Of a stretch of DNA of 64,000 nt, positions 24,486-32,916 are shown piece after piece. This DNA comes from CFX5 sp023384495. GTDB lineage: Bacteria > Chloroflexota > Anaerolineae > Caldilineales > Caldilineaceae. Where the stretch lies: the NCBI GenBank assembly GCA_048499455.1, contig JASNZV010000009.1:207957-271956 (forward strand), given 5' to 3'. Within the stretch, counting starts at the first letter, position 1. Each line of letters opens with the position of its first letter. The notes below the pieces were generated by a model, which was given only the letters and a program-made list of their open reading frames with translations, did not search any database and had not been told where the DNA came from. The position numbers and the translations under genes are program-made.

Positions 24486-25569
24486 GCAGTTTCCCTCGCG
24501 CCAAAACAGGCCAGACGGTTTCCACACAACCCCGGCGAATGCCATAGATTTGCTCATGCAGACAGACCGTGGCGTCGCTGTAACCCACGATGATGTCCAG
24601 CCGATCCCCCACCTTGAGCGCGTCATTCTGCTCCTCCAGCGTGATAATGCCGTGTTCGGCAGAGAAGGCGATGCTCTTCACCCCTGCTAACCCCAACGGC
24701 TTGGGCGTAGCAAACCCGCGTGGCAAGGTCTTAAATCCGGCATCGATGATAATCCGCTGCGGGGTAGGCCGGCTGGTGACCATGCTCTGCACAAAGAGCG
24801 CCGGCGTCGTCGGCGCGCCCCACGCCTGATAGGCCATGTCGCCAAAGATGGCGCCTCCGGCCTGAATTTCGGTGATGCCGGGGATGGTGGTCGTGATCAT
24901 GTAGGTGCCGCTGCCGCCGCAACTGACAATCTCCACCGGCAGCCCGGCCCGCCGGCACGCCTCCACACTCTCCAGCAACATCCTGATGCTCTTATGAATC
25001 CCCCGCTGTTTTTCATCGGGGTCGACGCTGGCCAGGGTATGGCCCTCCCACGTCATGAGCCCGCGCAGGCGCACGCCGGGCGTTTCGTGGGCAAGGCGGG
25101 CAAGCGCCACCGTCGGCGCGCCGGGCAACACGCCGGCCCGTTCCATCCCTGTGTTGACCTCTACCACCACGCCCAGCTCGACTCCCTTGGCGCGCGCGGC
25201 CGCGCCCATTGCAGCCACCACATCGGCGTTATCCACCGCTACCTTGACATCGGCATGGCGGCGGAGATTGGCGAGCCGGGTGATCTTCTGCGCGCCCACC
25301 ACCTGATTGGCAATCAGAATATCGGTGACGCCAGCCGCCGCCATCACTTCAGCTTCACCCAGCTTGGCGCAGGTAATGCCCAACGCGCCCGCCGCCAGCA
25401 ACTTGTGGACAATCGCCGGCGTCTTGATACCTTTGGTGTGGGGCCGCCAGTGGATGCCCGCCTCTTTGCAATGCTGCGCCATGCTGGCGATATTTTGTTC
25501 AAGTTGGTCCAAATCCGTCCAGAGGATAGGCGTGTCCAGGTCGATCTTGCGAAGACCAATCTCAGTCAT
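24481..25569 (-). CDS. D-amino-acid PLP enzyme (D-threonine aldolase/D-serine dehydratase-like)
   Basis: A 362-aa fold-type III PLP protein. The PLP-binding Lys is in WRPHTKGIKTP and the phosphate-binding segment in SCGGSGTYM. The C-terminal domain carries HGIITLEE and a TVCLHEQI strand. Family members retro-aldol cleave D-threonine or deaminate D-serine and normally carry a His-x-Cys metal motif before that last strand. Here the region reads VGYSDATVCLHE, so the usual His-x-Cys seems absent and the reaction may differ. It ends a minus-strand cluster with hydrolases acting on peptides and sugars. Confidence 0.82.
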   Translation of the reverse strand: MTEIGLRKIDLDTPILWTDLDQLEQNIASMAQHCKEAGIHWRPHTKGIKTPAIVHKLLAAGALGITCAKLGEAEVMAAAGVTDILIANQVVGAQKITRLANLRRHADVKVAVDNADVVAAMGAAARAKGVELGVVVEVNTGMERAGVLPGAPTVALARLAHETPGVRLRGLMTWEGHTLASVDPDEKQRGIHKSIRMLLESVEACRRAGLPVEIVSCGGSGTYMITTTIPGITEIQAGGAIFGDMAYQAWGAPTTPALFVQSMVTSRPTPQRIIIDAGFKTLPRGFATPKPLGLAGVKSIAFSAEHGIITLEEQNDALKVGDRLDIIVGYSDATVCLHEQIYGIRRGCVETVWPVLARGKLQ

Positions 25570-25584
25570 ACAGGCTCCTTTGGG

Positions 25585-26496
25585 TTACGCCAACCAGATG
25601 GGGTTCGACCACGCTCGCCCGCCACGGTCGTCGCGCACGGTAATGCGACAGAAAGGGCTATCCAAATTGCGCAGGTCAAATTCGGCTTCGGTGACGCCGC
25701 TGCCAAAGACCGCGCGGCTGGCGCTGGCCTTGCCGGTGAGGAAGATGCGGTTGGCGGGTGAACAGCGCACCCGCACAGAGGCGCCCGGCGTCACCTGGAT
25801 GTCGTGAATCTGTGGGCCAGTGCTCGAATAATAGTGCCCGGCCTTGAGCGCCGCCAGCAGTGCGCCCGGTTCGAGTGTTTCGCTTTTGACATGCACCCAC
25901 CCCAGGCCAAAGTCGCCGCGTTCGTCCCTGCCGTGAAAGTCATCGGTGGCGCAGACGTTGTAACGCCGCCCGCGCCCCAGCATGATATTGGCAATCTCCC
26001 AACTGTCATGATTATCGTTGTGGTCCACCGCGGTGCCATTGAACACTTCAATGGCGTCGACCGCGCCCAGCGCATCCAAGTCGCGTTCGGTGAGGCCATA
26101 CCAGCGCGGGTGGGCCGCCGCCACATAGGCGCCTGCCGCACGCGCTCGCTGCGTCAGTTGCGCTGCGCTTTCCGTTGCGAGGGGGGGGGCAAAGTCCAGG
26201 GGCAACCCTACAGCCAAGATGTGCCAGATGCTCCCCAGCTCGGTCGTTTCAGTGATGGTGTGCAGCTCGGCGCCGAGGATAGTCGTAAAGCCGTCGGCGC
26301 GATAGGGACGCGTATCGGTCAGTGGAAAGTCGTAGCGCGGTAGAAAGTGGTCGGTGATTGAGACAAAGTCGTACCCTGCTTCGCGATAGCGGCGGCAGGT
26401 CTCGCTCAGCTCATAGCGACCATCAGATGCGGTGCAGTGCGTGTGCAAATTGCCCTTCCAAAAGCGCCCGGGCTGGGCGAACGGCAAACTGTGCAT
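25585..26496 (-). CDS. PHP-domain metallophosphoesterase-like hydrolase
   Basis: A 303-aa protein with a PHP domain of the CehA/McbA-like class. Metal-site motifs are NLHTHCTASDG (HxH), SITDHFLPRYD, GAELHTI, AAHPRW, a His-rich DHNDNHDSWE and CATDDFHGRD. The C-terminal ~80 residues form a beta-rich appendage (SVRVRCSPANRIFLTGKA). Substrates of this branch range from phosphate esters to carbamates, so none is assigned. It is 15 bp upstream of the PLP gene. Confidence 0.85.
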   Translation of the reverse strand: MHSLPFAQPGRFWKGNLHTHCTASDGRYELSETCRRYREAGYDFVSITDHFLPRYDFPLTDTRPYRADGFTTILGAELHTITETTELGSIWHILAVGLPLDFAPPLATESAAQLTQRARAAGAYVAAAHPRWYGLTERDLDALGAVDAIEVFNGTAVDHNDNHDSWEIANIMLGRGRRYNVCATDDFHGRDERGDFGLGWVHVKSETLEPGALLAALKAGHYYSSTGPQIHDIQVTPGASVRVRCSPANRIFLTGKASASRAVFGSGVTEAEFDLRNLDSPFCRITVRDDRGGRAWSNPIWLA

Positions 26497-26519
26497 GAAA
26501 ATCCTTTCGAATCCAATTG

Positions 26520-26571
26520 TCTATCGTCTATCGTCTATCGTCTATCGTCTATCGTCTACGGTCTATCGTTA
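26520..26571. repeat. Heptamer tandem array (TCTATCG)
   Basis: About six to seven near-perfect copies of the 7-bp unit TCTATCG lie in tandem, one as TCTACGG. They fill most of the 76-bp gap between the dipeptidase and the PHP gene. A 7-bp period in a likely co-transcribed gap resembles the short tandemly repeated repeats known from cyanobacteria. Confidence 0.85.
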
Positions 26572-26572
26572 A

Positions 26573-27661
26573 CTACCCGCCCCAAGCCTGACGGAAGAGG
26601 CGGAGCCAGTTGCCGTGCAGAATGGCGGCAATGTCGTCGACGGTGTAGCCGCGCCCGCTGAGCAAGCCGGTCAGCTTTTGCAGATCGGCAATGGTCTCCA
26701 GGTCGCGCGGGCTTTGCTCTTTGCCATAACCGCCGTCCAGATCGGTGCCGATAGCGGCGTGGCGGGCATTGCCGGCCAACTGGCAGATGTGGTCGATGTG
26801 ATCCACCACCGTGGCCATCGTGACGCGTTCGTTGGTCGTCTGGCCCACCACCCAGCCAGGCTCCAGCATCCACGCATCAAAGGCGGCGCCGATGACGCCG
26901 TCGCGGGCAAAGATGGCGCGCAGTTGCTCGTCGCTAAACTGGCGCTGATGGGGAACCAGGGCGCGGCAGTTGTTGTGGCTGGCCAGCACCAGCCCATTGT
27001 AATGCTCCAATGCCTCCCAAAAGGCCTCATCCGAGAGATGGGTCAAATCCAGCAGGATGCCCAACCGCTCCATCTCTCGCAAGAGGGGCGGCCCAAGGGG
27101 GGTCAACCCCAGTTCGGTGCTGGTGCCGCCGGCATAGCGGCCAGGGCCATAGTGCGTTGGGCCAATCAACCGCAGGCCGGCCGCATGCCACTCAGCCAGT
27201 TGTTCGGGACGCAGGATGGGGTCGGCGCCCTCCATGCTGATGACAAAACCCAAGGGCGGCGGCTCATTCGCGCTGTTGTCGTCGGGGTGGGCGGCGTCCC
27301 ACGCCTGCCATTCGGCGGTGTGGCGCTCCAGGCTGGGCAGATCGCTGATAATGCGCACGTGGCCCATCTGTTCCAGCGCCCGATAATAGGCCAGTTGCCC
27401 GTGCGCCATGCCATAGGACTGGGTGGGCGACAAAAAGTCGAAGTGGGGCACGGGGCGCCCCGTCGAACGGGCGATCAGGGTGGCGACGCTGAGAAAGATG
27501 CGACCGCGGCGCATCTCTGGGTAGGCGACCACGCCCTGGGCGCGCCCCTTGCCCTGCACAAATTGCTCCTGTGTGCGGATTGTGTAGACCGACTGCAACA
27601 GGTCGCGGTTCCACTGGAGCGCATTCATTGAGAGGTCGAGATGCGCGTCGATGATGAGCAT
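26573..27661 (-). CDS. Membrane-dipeptidase-like peptidase (M19)
   Basis: A 362-aa zinc dipeptidase of the renal dipeptidase family. Metal-site motifs are DAHLDLSM, the bridging Glu in ISMEGAD, the His residues in LDLTHLSD and LASHNNCRA, and the IGTDLDGGYG end of the barrel. Enzymes of this family hydrolyse dipeptides and commonly accept a C-terminal D-residue. It starts two bases from the end of the deacetylase gene on the same strand. A D-amino-acid PLP enzyme lies downstream in the cluster, which fits processing of D-residue dipeptides. Confidence 0.88.
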   Translation of the reverse strand: MLIIDAHLDLSMNALQWNRDLLQSVYTIRTQEQFVQGKGRAQGVVAYPEMRRGRIFLSVATLIARSTGRPVPHFDFLSPTQSYGMAHGQLAYYRALEQMGHVRIISDLPSLERHTAEWQAWDAAHPDDNSANEPPPLGFVISMEGADPILRPEQLAEWHAAGLRLIGPTHYGPGRYAGGTSTELGLTPLGPPLLREMERLGILLDLTHLSDEAFWEALEHYNGLVLASHNNCRALVPHQRQFSDEQLRAIFARDGVIGAAFDAWMLEPGWVVGQTTNERVTMATVVDHIDHICQLAGNARHAAIGTDLDGGYGKEQSPRDLETIADLQKLTGLLSGRGYTVDDIAAILHGNWLRLFRQAWGG

Positions 27662-27663
27662 GG

Positions 27664-28416
27664 TCAGAAGCTCCTTTGATAGTCGGCCACGCGCTGGGCC
27701 ACGGTGGCCACCGGCGCCGTCCAGATGCGATGGCGGTTGCGGGCGAGGAAGTCACAGAGTTCTTCCAGGTCGGCGGCGGCGACATGCAGGTGGCCATCGT
27801 TGACGCCGTGGAAGGTGAGGATGGCCCATCGGCCCTGCGCGGGCGCCTGTTCGGCTACGCCCACCAATTCGGCGCCCGTCATGCGTTCGCAGGGCGTAGA
27901 CCAAAGATACCAGAGGTCACAATAGCGGGGGTCGTTGGGGCGTTCGCCCTTGCCGCGCCCGGCCACACAATGCTTTGCCACCACGGGCACATAGCTCTGG
28001 CGCGTGGGGCCCTTGCCCACAAAAGGCTGGTAGCAAGTATAGCCAAACGAGACAGGCCCCTGTTCGGGAATCGCTTCGTTGATCCGCCGGCCAGCCTCCA
28101 CGATCTCGCGCTCAATGTCGTCTAGGCTCATCTCTTCGAGCGCCTTGCGGTTGTTGTCGGAAATGAACGCAAAATTCTTGGAACAGGGATGGTTGACGGT
28201 ATGATTGCCGACCTCATGGCCCTGTTGGGCAGCCTCTCGCCAGGGCAGTAGCTGGGTGGCGTAGTCGTCTCGCGGGTTGACATAGAAGGTGCCCGTAAGG
28301 CCATAGCGGTTGAGCAGCGGGATGGCCAACTCCAACTGTGAAGCGACGCCATCGTCGAACGTGAGCGAGACGGCGCCAGTACATTCATCCGGCCAGGGTT
28401 GTGCAGAAGCGGACAT
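27664..28416 (-). CDS. Polysaccharide-deacetylase-family protein
   Basis: A 250-aa NodB-homology protein. The catalytic Asp pair is in SLTFDDG, the metal His pair in NHTVNHP and the later conserved His in TFHGV. It has no signal peptide and could act on an imported carbohydrate or peptide derivative rather than cell-wall polymer. First gene of a four-gene minus-strand cluster. Upstream, between it and the divergent TVP38-like gene, is a perfect 62-bp palindrome. Confidence 0.87.
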   Translation of the reverse strand: MSASAQPWPDECTGAVSLTFDDGVASQLELAIPLLNRYGLTGTFYVNPRDDYATQLLPWREAAQQGHEVGNHTVNHPCSKNFAFISDNNRKALEEMSLDDIEREIVEAGRRINEAIPEQGPVSFGYTCYQPFVGKGPTRQSYVPVVAKHCVAGRGKGERPNDPRYCDLWYLWSTPCERMTGAELVGVAEQAPAQGRWAILTFHGVNDGHLHVAAADLEELCDFLARNRHRIWTAPVATVAQRVADYQRSF

Positions 28417-28518
28417 GAATACTCCTTGCGTTGTTTGGATAGTAGGTATGTGTGCTACGTATAGGTGCTACATATGGGTCATTATATTCATTATATGATG
28501 GCTGTCCGCCTTGGGTCA

Positions 28519-28580
28519 ACCGGCCATGACGCGCGGGGGCAGGGATTGGCCAATCCCTGCCCCCGCGCGTCATGGCCGGT
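28519..28580. repeat. Perfect 62-bp palindrome
   Basis: Two 31-base arms (28519-28549 and 28550-28580) are exact reverse complements with no spacer; the centre is TTGG|CCAA. The inner arms are very GC-rich (GCGCGGGGGCAGGG). It sits between divergent genes, so it cannot be a shared terminator. It would form a very stable cruciform or RNA hairpin. Its origin is unknown; a REP/MITE-like element is likely. Confidence 0.95.
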
Positions 28581-28655
28581 CCATCGCAAGCGGGTCTTCC
28601 CCAAATTGCGGATACACCTGATAGAGGGTGCGGCGCGTTTGGCTTTGTGGCGCAA

Positions 28656-28683
28656 TTGACACTGAGGACGACGGGGGTATAAT
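28656..28683 (+). promoter_or_regulatory. Consensus promoter giving a leaderless mRNA
   Basis: A perfect TTGACA (28656-28661), 16-bp spacer and perfect TATAAT (28678-28683) end only 6 bp before the ATG at 28690. Transcription should start at or next to the A of the start codon, so the message would have no 5' leader or ribosome site. Confidence 0.8.
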
Positions 28684-28689
28684 GTTCGC

Positions 28690-29421
28690 ATGAATTTGGT
28701 CCGAAAGTTGTCAGATTGGTGGGCGCGTGCTTGGGAAGTGAAACCCAGGCTGCTTCTTGCCGTCTGGTGGTTGCTGGTGACGACAGCCGGATCCGTCACT
28801 ATCTGGCGATTTGGCCCTGCTGTGTGGGCGCTGTTTCAAGATGAAGAGGGATTTGAAGCATTTGTCGCCGGCCTGGGCTGGCTTGGCCCCCCGGCGTTGG
28901 TTGTCTTCAATGCGTTGCAGATTGTCATCGCACCCATTCCTGGCTATGTGGTGCAGGCAGCGGCGGGCTATCTCTACGGCCCCTTTTGGGGGGGCGTCTG
29001 GGGCTCGCTTGGGCTAGTAAGCGGCGCCAGCCTGGCCATGTGGTTATCGCGGCGTTATGGGCGGGCGACGGTTGCTCGCATGATCGGCGGGGATCGGCTG
29101 GCGCGGTGGGAAGAGGCCACGCACAGTGACAGCACGGCGCTGTGGTTCGTGTTGATCTTTGCGCCGACCGGCGATTTGCCCTACTTTTTGGCTGGGCTTT
29201 CGCGTGTGAGCTTTGCGAAAGTGTTGTTGCTGACAATGGCGATTCGAGTGCCGGCCACCTTTGTTGTTGCGGCGATTGGGGCCGGCGCCGTAGGGCTTTC
29301 CGGGTGGCAGTTGAGTCTCTTCATTCTGTTGCTGGCGTGCGGATTTGGCCTGGTGATGCGCTATCAGGCGGCGCTGCTCCGTTGGGTTGACCGCGCGGTG
29401 CAGCAGCGCGTTTCAGGGTAG
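28690..29421 (+). CDS. TVP38/TMEM64 (DedA-like) membrane protein
   Basis: A 243-aa integral-membrane protein with five to six predicted helices. The family core is AAAGYLYGPFWGGVWGSLGL, followed by the amphipathic SRRYGRATV stretch and FAPTGDLPYFLAGLSRVSF with the conserved acidic and Gly/Pro residues of the VTT/SNARE-associated domain. Relatives act in lipid translocation or membrane homeostasis. No ribosome site precedes the ATG, consistent with the leaderless promoter just upstream. The following gene is 100 bp away and functionally unrelated. Confidence 0.86.
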   Translation: MNLVRKLSDWWARAWEVKPRLLLAVWWLLVTTAGSVTIWRFGPAVWALFQDEEGFEAFVAGLGWLGPPALVVFNALQIVIAPIPGYVVQAAAGYLYGPFWGGVWGSLGLVSGASLAMWLSRRYGRATVARMIGGDRLARWEEATHSDSTALWFVLIFAPTGDLPYFLAGLSRVSFAKVLLLTMAIRVPATFVVAAIGAGAVGLSGWQLSLFILLLACGFGLVMRYQAALLRWVDRAVQQRVSG

Positions 29422-29520
29422 ACCCCTCGGCGGCGTTTCTCCGCTCCAGGCACACCGGGCTTCGCCCCTTTATTTTTGGACAAGGATACGAACGGCATTG
29501 ACCATGATAGAGAGACGGTT

Positions 29521-29970
29521 ATGACGATAAGCGAACGAATTGACGCCGACTTGAGGCAGGCCATGCGCGACCGAGATGAGGTCGCCAAACAGGCGCTGCG
29601 TGCGGCAAAAACGGCCCTGACCGAGGCGCGTACCGCTACGGCCAATCATGACCTGAGCGACGAAGAGGCGATAGCCGTCTTGCAGAAGCTGGCGAAACGA
29701 CGCCGCGACACGGCCGCCGAATATGAGAAGCTGGGCGAAACCGCGCGCGCCCAAAATGAACTCGCCGATGTGACGGTGTTTGACCGCTATTTGCCACAGG
29801 CGCTTACCGAAGCCGAGGTCGAAGCCATTGTGCGCCAGGTCATTGCCGATACCGGCGTAACGTCGCTGCGCGAGATGGGCGTTGTGATGGGCCCCAGCAT
29901 GGCGAAGGTGGCCGGCCGCGCCGATGGTAAGGTGGTGAGCCAGGTGGTTCGCCGCCTGTTGGCCGCTTAA
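29521..29970 (+). CDS. GatB/YqeY domain protein
   Basis: A 149-aa YqeY family protein related to the C-terminal helical domain of GatB that contacts tRNA. Conserved stretches are RIDADLRQAMRDRDEV, FDRYLPQALTEAEVEAIV and MGPSMAKVAGRADGK. ATG 29521 replaces the longer frame from 29476. The pairing of YqeY with PgpH/YbeY downstream is seen in other bacteria. Its exact function is not established. Confidence 0.92.
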   Translation: MTISERIDADLRQAMRDRDEVAKQALRAAKTALTEARTATANHDLSDEEAIAVLQKLAKRRRDTAAEYEKLGETARAQNELADVTVFDRYLPQALTEAEVEAIVRQVIADTGVTSLREMGVVMGPSMAKVAGRADGKVVSQVVRRLLAA

Positions 29971-30048
29971 GCAGAATGCGATACGCCGCCGTCTTCCCCG
30001 CAGAGCGCACGACAGGTGAACCACCAGGCCGAGAACCGAGGAACTCCC

Positions 30049-32307
30049 ATGACTACCAACGCAAGTACACCATCAGACCGTTGGCTTAACTATCTGATCG
30101 TGGCGGCCATGGTCGGGTCGGTTGGTATGTTGATGGTGGCGCTGCTCGCCTGGCAGAGGCCATTTGGTGGCCAACTGCAACTGCAAGTTCGTGATGTGGC
30201 GCCTTATGATATTGTAGCGCCCAGCGAGATTCAATACGAAAGCCGGTTGCGGACAGAACAGGCGCGTGAGCGCGCCGCTCAAGCTGTGCCCGACCAGTAT
30301 GATAGCAGCGAGGGCGCCATTCGTCGCCAACAGGTGAGCCGCGCCCGCGAAATTCTCGAGTTTATTACGATTGTCCGCAACGACCCCTACGCCACGCCTG
30401 AAGTGCGCAATGACTACCTCCTTGCCATCCCCGACCTGAACTTGACCCCTGAAGTGACGTTGCACATTGAGCAACTGTCATCCGCTGATTGGGATCATGT
30501 GTTGGTGGAAGCTCCGCTGGCGTTAGATCGCGCCATGCGTGAGGAGATCCGCGAGAGCAGCCTGCCGGCGGTCAAACGTCGTGTGCCTTCACTCATTAGC
30601 GCCGACCTAAGCGAAGAGGCCAGTGTCGTGACGGCGGACCTGGTGCGCGCGCTGATCCGGCCCAATAGCATCTTCAATGAGGCGCGCACAATGGAGTTGC
30701 GCGAACAGGCGCGCAGCAATGTGCCCGTGCAGTCGGTGACATTGGCGCGCGGCGAAACCATCATCCGCGCTGGCGATCTCGTCACGCCCGAAGCGTTGGA
30801 AGCCCTCACCTATGTCGGGCTGCTGCAGGCCGAATGGGACCGCTGGATGCTGATTCGCGCCGTTGCGCTGACGCTCGTGATTCTCGTGGTCGTGATTGGC
30901 GCTATCTATCGGCTGCGGCCACAGACGCTGACCAATTACCAGGAACTGGCCGTGCTGGTGGTCATCGCCGTGCTTTGGCTACTGGCCGCTAAGTTTTTGA
31001 TCATCCCTCATGATTGGCTGCCCTATCTCTATCCGCTTGCCGCGCTGGGCATGTTGGTGACCGTATTGGTCGATCTGCGTGTGGCGGTTGTCATGACGAT
31101 TGGCTTCACCCTGATTGTTCATTTTTTGGGGGTCAACAACCCTGCCCTGGTCACCTATGTGTGCGCCGGGTCGATCATTGGGTCACTCGCGCTGGGGCGC
31201 GCCGAACGGCTGAGCGCGTTTTTGTGGGCCGGCCTGGCGGTCGCCATCAGCAATCTCCTGGCCTATGTCGCGCACCGCGCCACCTTCTTTGAGTTCGAGA
31301 CAGCCAGTTGGAGCATTTCACTTTTCCAAAATTATGTAGTGGCCCTGCTCAACGGCGGTATCTCTGCCAGTGTGGCGCTTCTCGGCTATTTTGTTTTGGG
31401 CAACCTCTTCAATTTCACAACCACACTCCAGTTAACGGAGTTGAGCCGCCCGACACACCCGTTGTTGCGCCAGTTGTTGCTCAAGGCGCCCGGCACCTAT
31501 CACCACACCATAGTCGTCAGCAACCTTGCCGAACGCGCGGCGGCGGCAATCGGCGCTGACGCGTTTCTGACTCGCGTTGGCGCGTACTATCACGACATTG
31601 GCAAGACGGTGCGTCCCTATTTCTTCACTGAAAATATTGCCGATGGTACGTCCCCTCATGAAAAGCTCGACCCGGTGACGAGCGCCCAAATTATCATTAG
31701 CCACGTACCCGACGGGGTGGACCTGGCGCAAAAGTATCGTTTACCCACGCGCATCCAAGACTTTATCCGTGAGCATCATGGCCGTTCGTTGACCCAATAC
31801 TTTTACACCCAGGCGCAACGCTCGGCCGGAAAGGGCGAAGCGGTCGCCGAGCGCGATTTCCGCTACCCCGGCCCCTCGCCGCGCACTCGCGAGACGGCCA
31901 TTCTGCTGCTGGCCGACACCTGCGAAGCCGCTGTACGCTCCGTGCGGCCTGCCACCAGAGAGGATCTGGAACGGCTGGTGCGCAAGCTCATCGATGAGCG
32001 GATCAGCGAAGGGGAACTGGATGAAAGCAACTTGACGTTCAAAGAGTTGCAGACCATTCGCGAAATTTTCTTGCAGGTCTTGCAAGGGGTTCATCACCCC
32101 CGGATCAGCTACCCCGAAGCGATCAAGCCAGGGGAACAGAGGTCTGGGTTGCCGCCCACCACCGAGTCGGATGACACAGAATCACCCGTTTCGCAGGCGG
32201 CAAGTGGCAAGGGGCAGACGAATGGCCAAGAGGCCCCCCCTCGAACCAGTCAGCCGGCGCCGGGTGGGGTTGAAGAGGAGATGGCGGTTGCAGCCCGGCG
32301 CATCTGA
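30049..32307 (+). CDS. pgpH: 7TM-HD family c-di-AMP phosphodiesterase (PgpH-like)
   Basis: A 752-aa membrane HD hydrolase. One N-terminal helix (about residues 12-35) precedes a ~230-residue extracytoplasmic 7TMR-HDED domain (VAPYDIVAPSEIQYES onward). Seven membrane segments follow, then a cytoplasmic HD domain with GTYHHTIVVSNLAE, AYYHDIGKTVRPYFF and REHHGRSLTQYF. The low-complexity C-terminal tail is Gly/Ser/Pro-rich. Family members hydrolyse c-di-AMP. ATG 30049 (AGGAA upstream) is preferred over GTG 30016. The gene order with ybeY and dgkA is conserved across many bacteria. Confidence 0.92.
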   Translation: MTTNASTPSDRWLNYLIVAAMVGSVGMLMVALLAWQRPFGGQLQLQVRDVAPYDIVAPSEIQYESRLRTEQARERAAQAVPDQYDSSEGAIRRQQVSRAREILEFITIVRNDPYATPEVRNDYLLAIPDLNLTPEVTLHIEQLSSADWDHVLVEAPLALDRAMREEIRESSLPAVKRRVPSLISADLSEEASVVTADLVRALIRPNSIFNEARTMELREQARSNVPVQSVTLARGETIIRAGDLVTPEALEALTYVGLLQAEWDRWMLIRAVALTLVILVVVIGAIYRLRPQTLTNYQELAVLVVIAVLWLLAAKFLIIPHDWLPYLYPLAALGMLVTVLVDLRVAVVMTIGFTLIVHFLGVNNPALVTYVCAGSIIGSLALGRAERLSAFLWAGLAVAISNLLAYVAHRATFFEFETASWSISLFQNYVVALLNGGISASVALLGYFVLGNLFNFTTTLQLTELSRPTHPLLRQLLLKAPGTYHHTIVVSNLAERAAAAIGADAFLTRVGAYYHDIGKTVRPYFFTENIADGTSPHEKLDPVTSAQIIISHVPDGVDLAQKYRLPTRIQDFIREHHGRSLTQYFYTQAQRSAGKGEAVAERDFRYPGPSPRTRETAILLLADTCEAAVRSVRPATREDLERLVRKLIDERISEGELDESNLTFKELQTIREIFLQVLQGVHHPRISYPEAIKPGEQRSGLPPTTESDDTESPVSQAASGKGQTNGQEAPPRTSQPAPGGVEEEMAVAARRI

Positions 32308-32364
32308 CCTGCTACATACGTTGTTGCGCCGCAATGACCCTGGGGATGGATCGACCAGGCTCAT

Positions 32365-32916
32365 GTGGAACCCATCATGCTGAATCCATACGAGATCAAC
32401 TGGGTGATCGACGATGACTATGAGGCGGTCGTCGACCCCGCGACCATCACCGCGGCCATCGAACGAACGCTTACAGCGAGCGGCTGCGCACGCGCAGCGC
32501 TGACTGTGGCCCTGACCCATGATGAGGCCGTCCAAGCGTTGAACCGTGACTATCGCGGCGTAGATGCGCCCACCGATGTCCTCAGCTTCCCCAGCTACGA
32601 AGCGGGCGAGGAGGAAGGGGCGGCGCTGGCATTGCCTGCCGAACTAGCCGACTCTGTAGCTGATTACCTGGGTGACGTTGTAATTGCGGTCCCCTATGCT
32701 CAGCGGCAGGCGACGCACTATGCCAATAGCCTGCTGGCCGAGCTACGCCTATTGGCTGTGCATGGCGTGTTGCACCTCCTCGGCCACGACCATGACACAC
32801 CCGACCGCCAGGCCGCCATGTGGTCAATCCAGACCGCGGTGCTTGCGCGATCGGGCGACGAGGCGCTTGCCGAGCGCACATACGAAACCGACGCGGATGA
32901 TAAACACGCATGCTAA
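32365..32916 (+). CDS. ybeY: Endoribonuclease YbeY
   Basis: A 183-aa zinc metalloenzyme for 16S rRNA 3'-end maturation and ribosome quality control. The metal motif HGVLHLLGHDHDTP has the three expected His residues, and the substrate motif LNRDYRGVDAPTDVLSFP is intact. GTG 32365 and ATG 32377 are both possible starts. The last seven bases overlap dgkA, indicating coupling. Confidence 0.95.
   Translation: MEPIMLNPYEINWVIDDDYEAVVDPATITAAIERTLTASGCARAALTVALTHDEAVQALNRDYRGVDAPTDVLSFPSYEAGEEEGAALALPAELADSVADYLGDVVIAVPYAQRQATHYANSLLAELRLLAVHGVLHLLGHDHDTPDRQAAMWSIQTAVLARSGDEALAERTYETDADDKHAC

Noticed and set aside
26615..27631. 338-codon plus-strand frame opposite the M19 dipeptidase
   Set aside because: An antisense shadow with no recognisable domain.
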